From Thermoflexus sp. (GTDB lineage Bacteria > Chloroflexota > Anaerolineae > Aggregatilineales > Aggregatilineaceae), in NCBI GenBank assembly GCA_020724485.1, contig DYGW01000010.1, positions 1-35,686 of the forward strand: 35,686 nt of DNA, read 5' to 3'. Every line of letters starts with the position of its first letter. Position 1 is the first letter of the stretch. The notes under the pieces were generated by a model. That model saw nothing but the letters and a program-made list of their open reading frames with translations, made no database searches and was not told the origin of the DNA. This document shows, one piece after another, positions 15,776 through 23,915 of this stretch. The translations under genes and the position numbers were made by a program.

Positions 15776-16309
15776 ATGACCCAACGCCACCTCGTGCGCG
15801 ACCTGATGACTGTGGGCGTCCTCACCTGCTCGCCGGACGCCACCGTCGCCGAGATCGCGCGGCTGCTGCTCGAACACGACCTGGAAGGCGTGATCGTCCT
15901 CGATCACGAGGGCCACGCCGTCGGGACGGTGACGCAGCGCGATCTGGTCAGCGCGTATCAGCACGAGACTCCGCGCGCCCTGACCGCCGCCGCGATCATG
16001 CGCGAGGACGTGCCGGAGCTGCCGCCCGACATCCCGCTGGCGGCGGCGGCGGGCCTGATGCGCGACCAAGGCTGGCGCGTCATCTTCCTGATGCACAACG
16101 CGACGGGTATCACCTACCCGGCGGCCCAGCTATCCTACCGCCACTTCCTGCGCCATCTCGCCGCGCGGAGCGACGCGGAGCTCGCTGACCTGGGCATTCG
16201 CGCCGCGCGCCTGTCGCCGATGCAAATCTACGCGCAGAAGCGCGACGCGGCCCGTCGCCAACGCCTGGGGGCGGCGGCGAGCGAGCCAGAGCAGAGGGAG
16301 CGCCCATGA
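15776..16309 (+). CDS. Tandem CBS-domain protein 1
   Basis: A 177-residue protein with two CBS motifs (about residues 1-60 and 65-125). Such pairs form a Bateman module that usually binds adenine nucleotides or related ligands. The pattern VRDLMTVGVLTCSPDATVAE, then LLLEHDLEGVIVLDHEGHAVGTVTQRDL, is typical. The C-terminal segment YPAAQLSYRHFLRHLAARSD is not part of the CBS fold but is shared with the next protein. A basic tail follows. It overlaps the next gene by 4 bases (ATGA). The start lacks a strong ribosome-binding site. Position between acsB-acsD and acsC suggests energy- or cofactor-dependent control of ACS/CFeSP, but the function is unknown. Confidence 0.85.
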   Translation: MTQRHLVRDLMTVGVLTCSPDATVAEIARLLLEHDLEGVIVLDHEGHAVGTVTQRDLVSAYQHETPRALTAAAIMREDVPELPPDIPLAAAAGLMRDQGWRVIFLMHNATGITYPAAQLSYRHFLRHLAARSDAELADLGIRAARLSPMQIYAQKRDAARRQRLGAAASEPEQRERP

Positions 16310-16782
16310 GCGAGCGAGTGCTGGTGAGGGAACTGATCGGCCCGGCGGTGACCTGCGCGCCGGATACGCCCGTCGCCGAGATTGCGCGGCTGCTGCTGGC
16401 GCAAGACCTAGAGGGCGTGATCGTGCTCAACGAAGAGGGGCACGCCGTCGGCGTGGTCGGCCAGGACGAGCTGGTGATGGCCTACGGGCGTCCAGACCAG
16501 GACACGCTGACCGCCGAAGACGTGATGAACGAGAATGTTCCGCATGTGCGCCCGGACATCCCGCTGGCTGCCGCCGCGCAGATTATGCAGGATTTGGGCG
16601 TGCGGATGCTGTTCCTGATGCCCCAGCGCGGTGGCATCACCTACCCGGCGGCCATGCTGTCCTACCGCCAGTTGTTGCGGCACCTGGCCGCCCGCAGCGA
16701 TGACGAGTTGACCGATCTGGGCATTAACGTGGTGCGCCAGCCGTTCCCCCGGCCCCCTGCGCCGCCGCGCCCCGGCCCCTAG
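16306..16782 (+). CDS. Tandem CBS-domain protein 2 (paralogue of protein 1)
   Basis: A 158-residue CBS-pair protein, clearly homologous to its upstream neighbour along its whole length: VRELIGPAVTCAPDTPVAEI, LLLAQDLEGVIVLNEEGHAV, DIPLAAAAQIM and YPAAMLSYRQLLRHLAARSD all have counterparts there. It therefore arose by local duplication. It begins within the upstream stop region (ATGA overlap), so the two are probably translated together and may form a heterodimer. It ends in a short Pro-rich tail. No effector domain such as a kinase, transporter or DNA-binding module is present, so it would act by binding another protein. Confidence 0.85.
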   Translation: MSERVLVRELIGPAVTCAPDTPVAEIARLLLAQDLEGVIVLNEEGHAVGVVGQDELVMAYGRPDQDTLTAEDVMNENVPHVRPDIPLAAAAQIMQDLGVRMLFLMPQRGGITYPAAMLSYRQLLRHLAARSDDELTDLGINVVRQPFPRPPAPPRPGP

Positions 16783-16788
16783 GCCGGG
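16771..16788 (+). promoter_or_regulatory. Small GC hairpin at the end of the second CBS gene
   Basis: CCCGGCC (16771-16777) and GGCCGGG (16782-16788) form a 7-bp stem with a CCTA loop that contains part of the TAG stop codon. There is no T-run. It may stabilise the upstream message or mark an mRNA processing point before acsC. Confidence 0.3.
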
Positions 16789-16833
16789 CGGCGCCGGGCA
16801 CCGACCGGCAGGTCGCCCGTTGAGGAGACAACG

Positions 16834-18174
16834 ATGGCACTCTCAGGCATTCAGATTTACCAACTGCTGCCGCAGACCAACTGCAAAGAATGTGGGTTCC
16901 CGACGTGCATGGCCTTCGCCATGAAGCTGGCCGCCAAGCAGGTCGAGCTTTCTGCCTGCCCCTACGTCAGCGACGAGGCGAAAGAGAAGCTCTCCGCCGC
17001 CGCGCAGCCGCCCGTGCGCCTGGTGACGCTCAAAGCTGACGGTCACGCGGTCAAGGCGGGCAACGAGACGGTGATGTTCCGCCACGAGAAGAAATTCTTC
17101 TACAAGCCGGGGCTGTTTGTGCGCGTGCGCGACGACCAGCCGCTCGACGCCATCAAAGCCAAGGTTGCCGCCGCTGACGCTTATGCGGTCAACTACGTGG
17201 GCATGGACCTGACGCTGGACGGCTTCGCGGTCGAGGCGGTCAAAGGCGACCCGGCGGCTTTCGCCGACGCGGTGGGCGCCGTGCGCGAGGTGAGCGAGCG
17301 CCCGCTGATCCTGATGGGCCGCGACCCGGCGGTGATCGCCGCCGGGCTGAAGGCCATTGACGGCGAGGCCCCGCTCATTCACGGCGCGGACTCCGCCAAC
17401 TGGGGAGCTATGGCCGATCTGGCTAAGAGCACCAGCGCGCCGCTGTCGGTCATCGCCGACACGCTCGATGGCATGGTCGCCCTGAGCAGTAAACTGAAGG
17501 AGAAGGGGCTTGACGACCTGGTGCTGGCCCCGACGGCCCGTCACCTGGGCACGTCGCTGACGTTCTACACGCAGATGCGGCGGCTGGCGCTGAAGAAGAA
17601 CTTCCGTCCGGTCGGCTACCCGATCCTGGCTATCCCCGGCGACGCGCCAGACCCGGCCTACGAGTCGCTGCTGGCAGCGCAGGCCATCGCCAAGTACGCC
17701 GGCTTCGTCGTGCTGGATACCTTCACGCCGGAACTGGCCTACGGGCTGCTGGTGTTGCGCGAGAATCTCTACACGGACCCGCAAAAGCCGATCCAGGTGC
17801 AGCCGGGCATCTACGAATTGAACAACCCGACGCCAGAATCGCCAGTGATGGTCACTACCAACTTCAGCATCACCTACTTCAGCGTGGCCAACGAGGTCGA
17901 AGGCTCCGGGTTGCCCGCCTGGTTGCTGGTGGCCGACGCCGAGGGCATGAGCGTGCTGACCGCCTGGGCCGCCGGTAAGTTCGACGCCGAGCGCATCGCC
18001 AAGTCGGTCAAAGAGTTCGGGCTGGCCGAGAAAGTCAGCCGCAAGCGGATCGTCCTGCCCGGTCACGTGGCCGTGCTCTCCGGCGAGCTAGAAGAAGAAC
18101 TGCCCGACTGGGAAGTACGCGTCGGCCCGCGCGAGGCGGTGGACATCCCGTCGTTCATGAAACAGGCGCTATAA
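16834..18174 (+). CDS. acsC: Corrinoid iron-sulfur protein large subunit
   Basis: A 446-residue CFeSP large subunit (AcsC/CdhE) that carries the cobamide methyl carrier between methyltransferase and acetyl-CoA synthase. The N-terminal [4Fe-4S] motif is intact: Cys17, Cys20, Cys25 and Cys42 (NCKECGFPTC near residues 16-25). A TIM-barrel domain follows, then a C-terminal Rossmann-like cobamide-binding domain (about 320-446). GAGGAG precedes the ATG. Its small-subunit partner is not a free protein here but the C-terminal part of the acsB fusion, so assembly of CFeSP would bring AcsC onto the ACS polypeptide. The acsV activator follows after 9 bases. Confidence 0.96.
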   Translation: MALSGIQIYQLLPQTNCKECGFPTCMAFAMKLAAKQVELSACPYVSDEAKEKLSAAAQPPVRLVTLKADGHAVKAGNETVMFRHEKKFFYKPGLFVRVRDDQPLDAIKAKVAAADAYAVNYVGMDLTLDGFAVEAVKGDPAAFADAVGAVREVSERPLILMGRDPAVIAAGLKAIDGEAPLIHGADSANWGAMADLAKSTSAPLSVIADTLDGMVALSSKLKEKGLDDLVLAPTARHLGTSLTFYTQMRRLALKKNFRPVGYPILAIPGDAPDPAYESLLAAQAIAKYAGFVVLDTFTPELAYGLLVLRENLYTDPQKPIQVQPGIYELNNPTPESPVMVTTNFSITYFSVANEVEGSGLPAWLLVADAEGMSVLTAWAAGKFDAERIAKSVKEFGLAEKVSRKRIVLPGHVAVLSGELEEELPDWEVRVGPREAVDIPSFMKQAL

Positions 18175-18183
18175 ACCTGACTG

Positions 18184-20118
18184 ATGGCTGAACATACTGT
18201 CACGTTTGATATTGCCGAAGGCCCGGTCATGGTGCCGACCGGGACGCTGTTGGTCGAGGCGGCACGCCGGGCCGGGGTAGAGATCGCCCAGCCGTGCGGT
18301 GGGCAGGGTCGCTGCGGGCGCTGCGCCGTGCAGGTGACCGCGGGAACCGTCCGCCGCCGCAGTGCCCTGCGCCTGAGCGCCGAAGACGTGGCGGCAGGCT
18401 ACGCGCTGGCCTGCCAGACGGTCGTCGAGGGCGACGTGCGCATCGCCGTCCCGCCGCAGGAGAAGATCGAACGGCGGCTGACGACGGATCGCACGGCAGT
18501 CGAGGTCCAGGTCCCGGCGGGCTACGATCCGGCCCGCGTCCAGCCAATCCGCCGCGTGACACTGACGACTACGCCGCCCAGCTTGGAAGACCAGACCGAC
18601 GACTGGAGCCGCATCCAGAAGGCGCTGCGCCAGCACGCGCGCCTGGCCGAGACGCATATATCGCTGATGCAGCTTCGCCGCCTGGGGCACATCCTGCGCA
18701 GGGGGGACTGGCAGATCACAGTGGTTCTCGACGCCGAAGCGTGGGATTGCCCGCACTGCCCGGTGCGCCTGATCGAGCTGAAGCGCGGGCTGGTGAGCGA
18801 AGACGCGCCGCTGTGGGGCGTGGCCATTGACATCGGCACGACGACCGTCTCGCTGTGGCTGGTAGATTTGCTGACGGGCCGGGTTCACGCCCAGGTGGCT
18901 GAATACAACGCCCAGATCGCGCGCGGCGAAGATGTCATCTCGCGCATTATCTACAGCGGCAAAGGCAGCGGCGGCGAGGAACTGCGCGATCTGGTGCTGG
19001 GCACGATCAAGGGGCTGGTCGAGGAGGTCTGCCGGCGCGTCCAGATTGCGCCCACCGAGATTATGAAGGCCACCATCGCCGGCAACAGCACGATGATCCA
19101 TCTGCTGCTGGGCATCCCGGCCAGGAGCATCCGCCTGATGCCCTTCGTCACCGCCGTCAACCACATCCCCACCCTGACGGCGCATGAAGTGGGCCTGGCC
19201 ATCCACCCGGACGCGACGGTGGACTGCCTGCCGGGCGTGGCCAGCTATGTCGGGGCGGACATCACGGCGGGCGTGCTCTCGTCCGGTCTGGACGACACCG
19301 AGCTGGTGACGCTGTTCATTGACGTGGGCACCAACGGCGAGATCGTGCTCGGCAACAAAGACTGGCTAGTGACGGTCGCCGCCTCGGCGGGGCCAGCCTT
19401 CGAGGGCAGCGGCGTGCAGCATGGGATGCGCGCCACCAAGGGTGCCATCGAAGAGGTGTGGGTCAACGGCGACACCTACGAGCCGACCTACCGCGTGATC
19501 GGCGGCGTCAAGCCGCGCGGCCTGTGCGGCAGCGGGCTGATCTCGCTGCTGGCTGAGATGTTCCTGACCGGCGTGGTGGACAAAGGCGGGCACATCAACA
19601 CCAACCTGCCCACCCCGCGCGTGCGGACGGGCGATCACGGCCCGGAGTATGTCGTCTGCTGGGCCGCCGACAGCGCCGAAGGGCACGACATCGTGGTCAC
19701 CAACGTGGACATTGACAACCTGATCCGCACCAAAGCGGCCATCTATGCCGGCTTCACCGTGCTGGCGCAGAGCGTCGGCCTCTCGCTCGACGCAGTGGAG
19801 CAGGTGCTGGTGGGCGGCTCGTTCGGCAAGTATATCAACGTCGAGAAGGCGATTCAGATCGGCCTGCTGCCCGACATGCCCTGGGATCGCTTCCAGTTCC
19901 TGGGCAATACGTCGATCAAGGGGGCCTACCTGGCGCTGCTCGATCGCCGGGCGCGCAACCGGATCAAAGAGATCGCCAGCCGCATGACCTACATCGAGCT
20001 ATCGGCGGACAACACGTTCTATGAGGCGTTCACGTCGGCGCTGTTCCTGCCGCACACCGACCTGTCGCGCTTCCCGACCGTGCAGGCGGCGATGGGAGCC
20101 AAGAACGGCAAGGCCTAG
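18184..20118 (+). CDS. acsV: Reductive activator of the corrinoid protein (RACo)
   Basis: A 644-residue ATP-dependent activator that re-reduces Co(II) to Co(I) in the corrinoid iron-sulfur protein. Residues 1-95 form a plant-type [2Fe-2S] ferredoxin domain with Cys38, Cys44, Cys47 and Cys77. A linker and middle domain follow, then a C-terminal ASKHA ATPase domain with AIDIGTTTVSLWLVD, FIDVGTNGEIVLG, GLCGSGLISLLAEM and LVGGSFGKYINVEKA. Length matches the RACo of Carboxydothermus. It begins 9 bases after acsC, its substrate protein, with a weak ribosome-binding site, suggesting translational coupling. Nothing is missing or unusual. Confidence 0.95.
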   Translation: MAEHTVTFDIAEGPVMVPTGTLLVEAARRAGVEIAQPCGGQGRCGRCAVQVTAGTVRRRSALRLSAEDVAAGYALACQTVVEGDVRIAVPPQEKIERRLTTDRTAVEVQVPAGYDPARVQPIRRVTLTTTPPSLEDQTDDWSRIQKALRQHARLAETHISLMQLRRLGHILRRGDWQITVVLDAEAWDCPHCPVRLIELKRGLVSEDAPLWGVAIDIGTTTVSLWLVDLLTGRVHAQVAEYNAQIARGEDVISRIIYSGKGSGGEELRDLVLGTIKGLVEEVCRRVQIAPTEIMKATIAGNSTMIHLLLGIPARSIRLMPFVTAVNHIPTLTAHEVGLAIHPDATVDCLPGVASYVGADITAGVLSSGLDDTELVTLFIDVGTNGEIVLGNKDWLVTVAASAGPAFEGSGVQHGMRATKGAIEEVWVNGDTYEPTYRVIGGVKPRGLCGSGLISLLAEMFLTGVVDKGGHINTNLPTPRVRTGDHGPEYVVCWAADSAEGHDIVVTNVDIDNLIRTKAAIYAGFTVLAQSVGLSLDAVEQVLVGGSFGKYINVEKAIQIGLLPDMPWDRFQFLGNTSIKGAYLALLDRRARNRIKEIASRMTYIELSADNTFYEAFTSALFLPHTDLSRFPTVQAAMGAKNGKA

Positions 20119-20211
20119 AGTCCAGCCGGGCTGCCTGGGGCGTTCGTGCCGGCGCCAGCAGACCAGCACCACTTCGTGCGAATAATTACGGAAACGGAAA
20201 AGGACAGGATC

Positions 20212-21135
20212 ATGTACATCATCGGTGAGAATATTCATATCATTTCGCCCAAGGTCAAGGAAGCGCTGGCCGCCAAGGACCGCGAGTTCTTCATGGACCT
20301 GGCCGTGCGCCAGGTCGAGGCGGGCGCGCAAGCGGTGGACCTCAACCTCGGCCCGCGTAAGAAGGACTGGGAAGAGGTCTTCCCCTGGATGGTCGAGACG
20401 GTCGAGGCTGTGGTGGACGTGCCGCTGGTCTTCGACAGCACCAACCTGCAAGGCATCGAGGCCGGCCTGAAGAAAGTGACCAAGGCCCAGCCGATCATCA
20501 ACTCGACTTCGGCGGAGCCGGAGCGCCTGGAGAAGGTACCGCTCGTCGCCAAGCAGTACAACGCCAAGTTGATCGCCCTGACGATGGGCAGCAGCGGCAT
20601 CCCGGTCAGCGCCGACGAGCGCGTCAACATCGCCGTCGAACACCTCATCCCGCGCATGGTCGAGATTGACTACCCCGTGCAAGACCTGATCGTTGACCCG
20701 CTGGTGCTGACCGTCTCCGGTTGCCAGGAATACTGCCCGGAGTGCATCGAAGCGGTGCGGATGCTGCCCTACGTGTGGGACCCGGCCCCACAGATTTCGG
20801 TCGGGCTGTCCAACGTCTCCAACGCCGTCCCGCGCGAGAACCGCCCGCTGATCAACCGCGTCTACTGCGCCATGCTGATGGGCGCCGGCCTGCAGATGAT
20901 GATCGCCGACCCGTTCGACAAGGAACAGAACGAGGTCATCCGCATCATCGAGCAGCGCGACGAGAGCACGGCCCTGGGCCGCCTGTACGTCAAAATCCAC
21001 GACCGGGTGCAGGCAATGGAGCAGCCGCAGATCGAGGACGTGGACATGAGCGATCCGGAGCAGGCCGCCATCTGGAAGACCGTGCAGATTCTGCTCAACA
21101 AGGTCATCTACGCCGATAGCTATCTACAGCAATAG
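20212..21135 (+). CDS. acsE: Methyl-tetrahydrofolate:corrinoid protein methyltransferase
   Basis: A 307-residue TIM-barrel methyltransferase (AcsE/MeTr) that moves the methyl group of 5-methyl-THF to the CFeSP cobalt. Pterin-binding signatures are present: AGAQAVDLNLGP, VFDSTNLQGIEAGLKK, INSTSAEPERLEKV, GLSNVSNAVPRENRPLINR and NKVIYADSYLQ. The ATG at 20212 (MYIIGENIHI) was chosen because AAGGA lies about 8 bases upstream and homologues begin there; a longer reading from 20146 adds only unlikely residues. Compared with the Moorella enzyme of about 262 residues, an extra segment of roughly 45 residues lies between MMIADPFD and the last helix. Role is clear; the meaning of the insertion is not. 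Confidence 0.93.
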   Translation: MYIIGENIHIISPKVKEALAAKDREFFMDLAVRQVEAGAQAVDLNLGPRKKDWEEVFPWMVETVEAVVDVPLVFDSTNLQGIEAGLKKVTKAQPIINSTSAEPERLEKVPLVAKQYNAKLIALTMGSSGIPVSADERVNIAVEHLIPRMVEIDYPVQDLIVDPLVLTVSGCQEYCPECIEAVRMLPYVWDPAPQISVGLSNVSNAVPRENRPLINRVYCAMLMGAGLQMMIADPFDKEQNEVIRIIEQRDESTALGRLYVKIHDRVQAMEQPQIEDVDMSDPEQAAIWKTVQILLNKVIYADSYLQQ

Positions 21136-21219
21136 GAGCAGGCGCGCGGCCCGTCGAATGTGAGTTTTCGATGATGAATAACTGAGATTCTGCACTGGGC
21201 CGCGCCCTGTGCTATCCTC

Positions 21220-21279
21220 TACAATGGCAGGTGTGTCTGGCAACCGGCAGACACAATGAGTGGCACTGATCAGGTGCCA
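21220..21279 (+). promoter_or_regulatory. Leader with two inverted repeats before metVF
   Basis: A TACAAT hexamer at 21220-21225 could be a -10 box, though no good -35 is seen. It is followed by GTGTCTG/CAGACAC (21233-21239 and 21248-21254), then TGGCAC/GTGCCA (21261-21266 and 21274-21279), which abuts the AAAGGA ribosome-binding site. The second stem could occlude translation initiation. No known riboswitch class is recognised. Confidence 0.35.
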
Positions 21280-21293
21280 AAGGATATTCTCTG

Positions 21294-22784
21294 ATGCCCG
21301 GATTCACCCCCGTCCGACGTTGGCAGCCGCCGTTCTACCCCTTCAAGCGCGAGCCGTTCCGCCGGCGTATGCTGGCGCGCATCGAGCGCATGGTCAAGGG
21401 GCCGCTCTTCGGCTGCCGCATGTGCGGCAACTGTCTGCTGCAAGAAACCGCCTTCATCTGCCCGATGGAGTGTCCTAAGGGCGCGCGCAACGGCCCGTGC
21501 GGCGGCTCCACCGAGGAACACTGTTACGTAGACCCCACCCGCGCCTGCGTGTGGTACAAGATTTATGAGCGGTCGTTCAAGATGGGCCGCGAGGAAAAGC
21601 TGCTCGAAGTGCTGCCCCCGCTGGACTGGGACAAGGTCGGCACCGAGACCTGGGGCGACATCTACCGCCAGGTGCGCAAGGTGGGCACGACCAAGTTCGT
21701 CGGCGGGATGCTCTCGCGCGACCCGGCCAGGCGCGCCGCCAACTGGGATGCCGTCTTCCGCCCCGTCCGCCAGCCGGACTGGTGGCAGGGCGATAGCAAG
21801 TATCACCCGCCTGCCTACCAGGAGCCAGTTTCAGACCTGGAGCGGCGGCTGCGCGCCGGCGAGTTCGTCGTCACGGCGGAGGTTGCGCCCCCGCTGAGCA
21901 CGGCGACGGGCAAGCTCGGCCAGAACATTGACCTGGTCAAGCCTTATGTGGCCGCCGTCAACTTCACCGACAACCCGTCGGCTACGGCGCGCATGTCCAG
22001 CCTGGCTTGCAGCACCATCGCCCTGCAGCACGGGGCGGAGCCGGTCATGCAAATGCAGGGCCGCGACCGCACGCGGGCCACGTTGCAGTCGGAGATGCTG
22101 GGGGCGAGCGCCCTGGGCGTGCGCAATGTGCTGGTGCTCTCCGGCGACAGTGGGCGCATGGGGCCGCCGCCGTTGGGCCGCCTGGACATCATTGACCTGG
22201 ACTCGGTGCAGATGTTGTGGGTGCTGCGCCGGATGCGCGACGAAGGCCACTACCTGGACGGGCGTCCGATCAAGTTCCCGCCCAAGATGTTCCTGGGCGC
22301 GGCGGCGGCGCCGTTCGCCTCGCGGCCTGAGTTCCAGGCCCTGCGCGAGCACAAGAAGGTCAACGCCGGGGCGCAGTTCTTCCAGACCAACCTGGTCTAT
22401 GACGCCGACGGCTTCGAGGTGTGGCTCAACGAGCTGGCCAAGCGGGACATCCTGGACAAGGTGTTCATTCTGGTCGGCGTCACGCCGCTCAAGTCGCTGA
22501 AGATGGCCCAGTACATGCACCACGAGGTGCCGGGCGTGGTCATCCCGGAGCGGCTGTTCAAGCGCCTGGAAGCGGCGGGCGACGGCGTGCAGGAAGAAGC
22601 GATCACGATCACGCTGGAGTTGATCGAGGCGATCAAGGGCAAGCAGGGCGTACACGGCATTCACCTGATGGCGGTCGGCTGGGAAGAGATCGTCCCGCGC
22701 ATCGTCACCGAGGCCGGGCTGCTGCCGCCCGACTTCGTGCCGCCCAAAGAGACGCCAGAAGAGGCGGGCGCGGCGGCCCGTTAG
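21294..22784 (+). CDS. metF: Fused MetV-MetF methylene-tetrahydrofolate reductase
   Basis: A 496-residue fusion. Residues 1-120 are a MetV-like domain with eight Cys (41, 44, 47, 56, 60, 69, 77, 85; first cluster FGCRMCGNC), enough for one or two Fe-S centres. Residues about 185-480 are the flavin-dependent MetF barrel, with EFVVTAEVAPPLSTATGK, VNFTDNPSATARMSS, MQMQGRDRTRATLQSEM and VLVLSGDSG. It reduces 5,10-methylene-THF to 5-methyl-THF, the substrate of AcsE just upstream. In Moorella MetV and MetF are separate subunits that also bind an electron-transfer partner; here they are one chain. AAAGGA precedes the ATG. Which reductant it uses cannot be read from the sequence. Confidence 0.92.
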   Translation: MPGFTPVRRWQPPFYPFKREPFRRRMLARIERMVKGPLFGCRMCGNCLLQETAFICPMECPKGARNGPCGGSTEEHCYVDPTRACVWYKIYERSFKMGREEKLLEVLPPLDWDKVGTETWGDIYRQVRKVGTTKFVGGMLSRDPARRAANWDAVFRPVRQPDWWQGDSKYHPPAYQEPVSDLERRLRAGEFVVTAEVAPPLSTATGKLGQNIDLVKPYVAAVNFTDNPSATARMSSLACSTIALQHGAEPVMQMQGRDRTRATLQSEMLGASALGVRNVLVLSGDSGRMGPPPLGRLDIIDLDSVQMLWVLRRMRDEGHYLDGRPIKFPPKMFLGAAAAPFASRPEFQALREHKKVNAGAQFFQTNLVYDADGFEVWLNELAKRDILDKVFILVGVTPLKSLKMAQYMHHEVPGVVIPERLFKRLEAAGDGVQEEAITITLELIEAIKGKQGVHGIHLMAVGWEEIVPRIVTEAGLLPPDFVPPKETPEEAGAAAR

Positions 22785-22878
22785 CCGGAACCGCGCGTAG
22801 GAGCGTATTGCATACGCCCCGGCATCACGCGGTAGGGGCGGCGCTATGCCCCGCCCTGGGCGCGGCACAGCCCGAAGG

Positions 22879-22911
22879 AGACTTCCGAAGTCTCGCAGAC
22901 TTCGGAAGTCT
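22879..22911. repeat. Palindromic repeat, AGACTTCCGAAGT family, copy 2
   Basis: AGACTTCCGAAGTCT (22879-22893), loop CGC, then AGACTTCGGAAGTCT (22897-22911): perfect 15-bp arms. Each arm is itself palindromic around one central base. It shares its stem with copies at 7557-7590 and 26302-26335. Confidence 0.88.
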
Positions 22912-22970
22912 GGAACGTGAGGCGCACAAGGCAGCGCCCCATGCCTGTGTGAGTGAATTCGCAGCCAGAC

Positions 22971-23005
22971 ACCGCGCCCAGGGACGAGCTTCGTGCGGGC
23001 GCGGT
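22971..23005 (+). terminator. Terminator-like hairpin downstream of metVF
   Basis: ACCGCGCCC (22971-22979) and GGGCGCGGT (22997-23005) pair perfectly over 9 bp, with a smaller ACGA/TCGT stem inside the loop. The following GTTGTTGTTAG is T-rich but not a clean U-run, so termination may be partial. Confidence 0.45.
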
Positions 23006-23135
23006 GTTGTTGTTAGAATGGTGATTAGTTCTCAGTGACCAGATGGCACTGGGAGCTTGTTCAACCATTGATCACCAACAACCAATAACCAACAACCGAT
23101 CACCGATGACTGATCACTGCCAGAAGGACACACTC

Positions 23136-23915
23136 ATGAAACTCGCTATCAGCGGCAAGGGGGGCGTGGGCAAGACGACGCTCTCCGCCCTGCTCGCCCA
23201 GGTCTATGCCGACGCCGGACGCGACGTGCTGGCCGTGGATGCCGATCCCGCGCCGTGTCTGGCCGGGGCGCTCGGCTTCCCGCCCGAACTGCGCGACAGC
23301 CTGCGCCCCATCGCCGAAATGGACGCGCTGATCGAGGAGCGCACCGGGGCCAAGCCGGGCACGGTCGGCGGCTTCTTCACGCTCAACCCGCGCGTGGACG
23401 ACCTGCCGGAGCGTTTCAGCGTGACGCATCGCGGCGTGCGCCTGCTCGAAATGGGATCGGTAGACCTGGGCGGATCGGGCTGCATCTGCCCGGAAAGCGC
23501 CATGCTCAAGACGCTGTTCACGCACCTGCTTTTCCGCAAGGACGACGTGCTGATCCTGGATATGTACGCGGGCGTTGAGCACCTGGGCCGGGCGACGGTA
23601 GACTTCGTGGACGCAATGATCGTCGTCGTCGAGCCGACGCGGCGCAGTCTGGGCACCGCCGCCCAGATCAAGAAGCTGGCGGCGGACATCGGCCTGACGC
23701 GGCTGTGGCTGGTCGGCAACAAGGTGCGCGACGAGGAAGAGGCCGCGTTCCTGGCCGCCGAGACGCCCGGCCTGCCCGTGTTGGGCACGCTGCCCGCCGA
23801 CCTGGCCGTGCAAGAGGCCGACCGGCGCGGCATCGCCGTGTACGATTTCGTCCCGGCTCTGCGCCAGTCCGCTGAGCGCATGGCCGCGACCTTGAGCGCG
23901 GAGATTGAACGCTGA
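23136..23915 (+). CDS. cooC: CooC-type nickel-insertion ATPase 1
   Basis: A 259-residue MinD/ParA-like P-loop ATPase that matures Ni-Fe CODH or ACS by ATP-dependent nickel insertion. The deviant Walker A motif is GKGGVGKTT at residues 7-15. The nickel-binding CXC of CooC proteins is Cys116-Ile-Cys118 within SGCICPESAM. VLILDMYAGVEHLGRATVDF is the typical CooC Walker B region. The ATG at 23136 was chosen because AGAAGGA precedes it and the family starts here; an earlier in-frame extension runs through the iterated intergenic tract. The stop overlaps the next cooC start (TGATG). It may have its own promoter because 351 bp separate it from metVF. Confidence 0.93.
   Translation: MKLAISGKGGVGKTTLSALLAQVYADAGRDVLAVDADPAPCLAGALGFPPELRDSLRPIAEMDALIEERTGAKPGTVGGFFTLNPRVDDLPERFSVTHRGVRLLEMGSVDLGGSGCICPESAMLKTLFTHLLFRKDDVLILDMYAGVEHLGRATVDFVDAMIVVVEPTRRSLGTAAQIKKLAADIGLTRLWLVGNKVRDEEEAAFLAAETPGLPVLGTLPADLAVQEADRRGIAVYDFVPALRQSAERMAATLSAEIER

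Larger units (their letters stand above)
22785..23135 (+). other. 351-bp intergenic region with stacked palindromes between metVF and cooC
   Basis: The region contains, in order, GCGTAT/ATACGC (22803-22817), a GGGGC/GCCCC stem near 22835-22852, the AGACTTCCGAAGTCT palindrome (22879-22911), a hairpin ACCGCGCCC/GGGCGCGGT (22971-23005) followed by GTTGTTGTTAG, a possible -10 TAGAAT (23014-23019), and an iterated ACCAACAACC/GATCACC tract (23066-23120). The hairpin plus T-rich tail could end the metVF transcript, and the TAGAAT could restart transcription for cooC. It holds no coding sequence I can support. Confidence 0.6.

Noticed and set aside
20146-20211. An upstream start for acsE
   Set aside because: The added 22 residues do not match the family N-terminus, and a ribosome-binding site lies before 20212.
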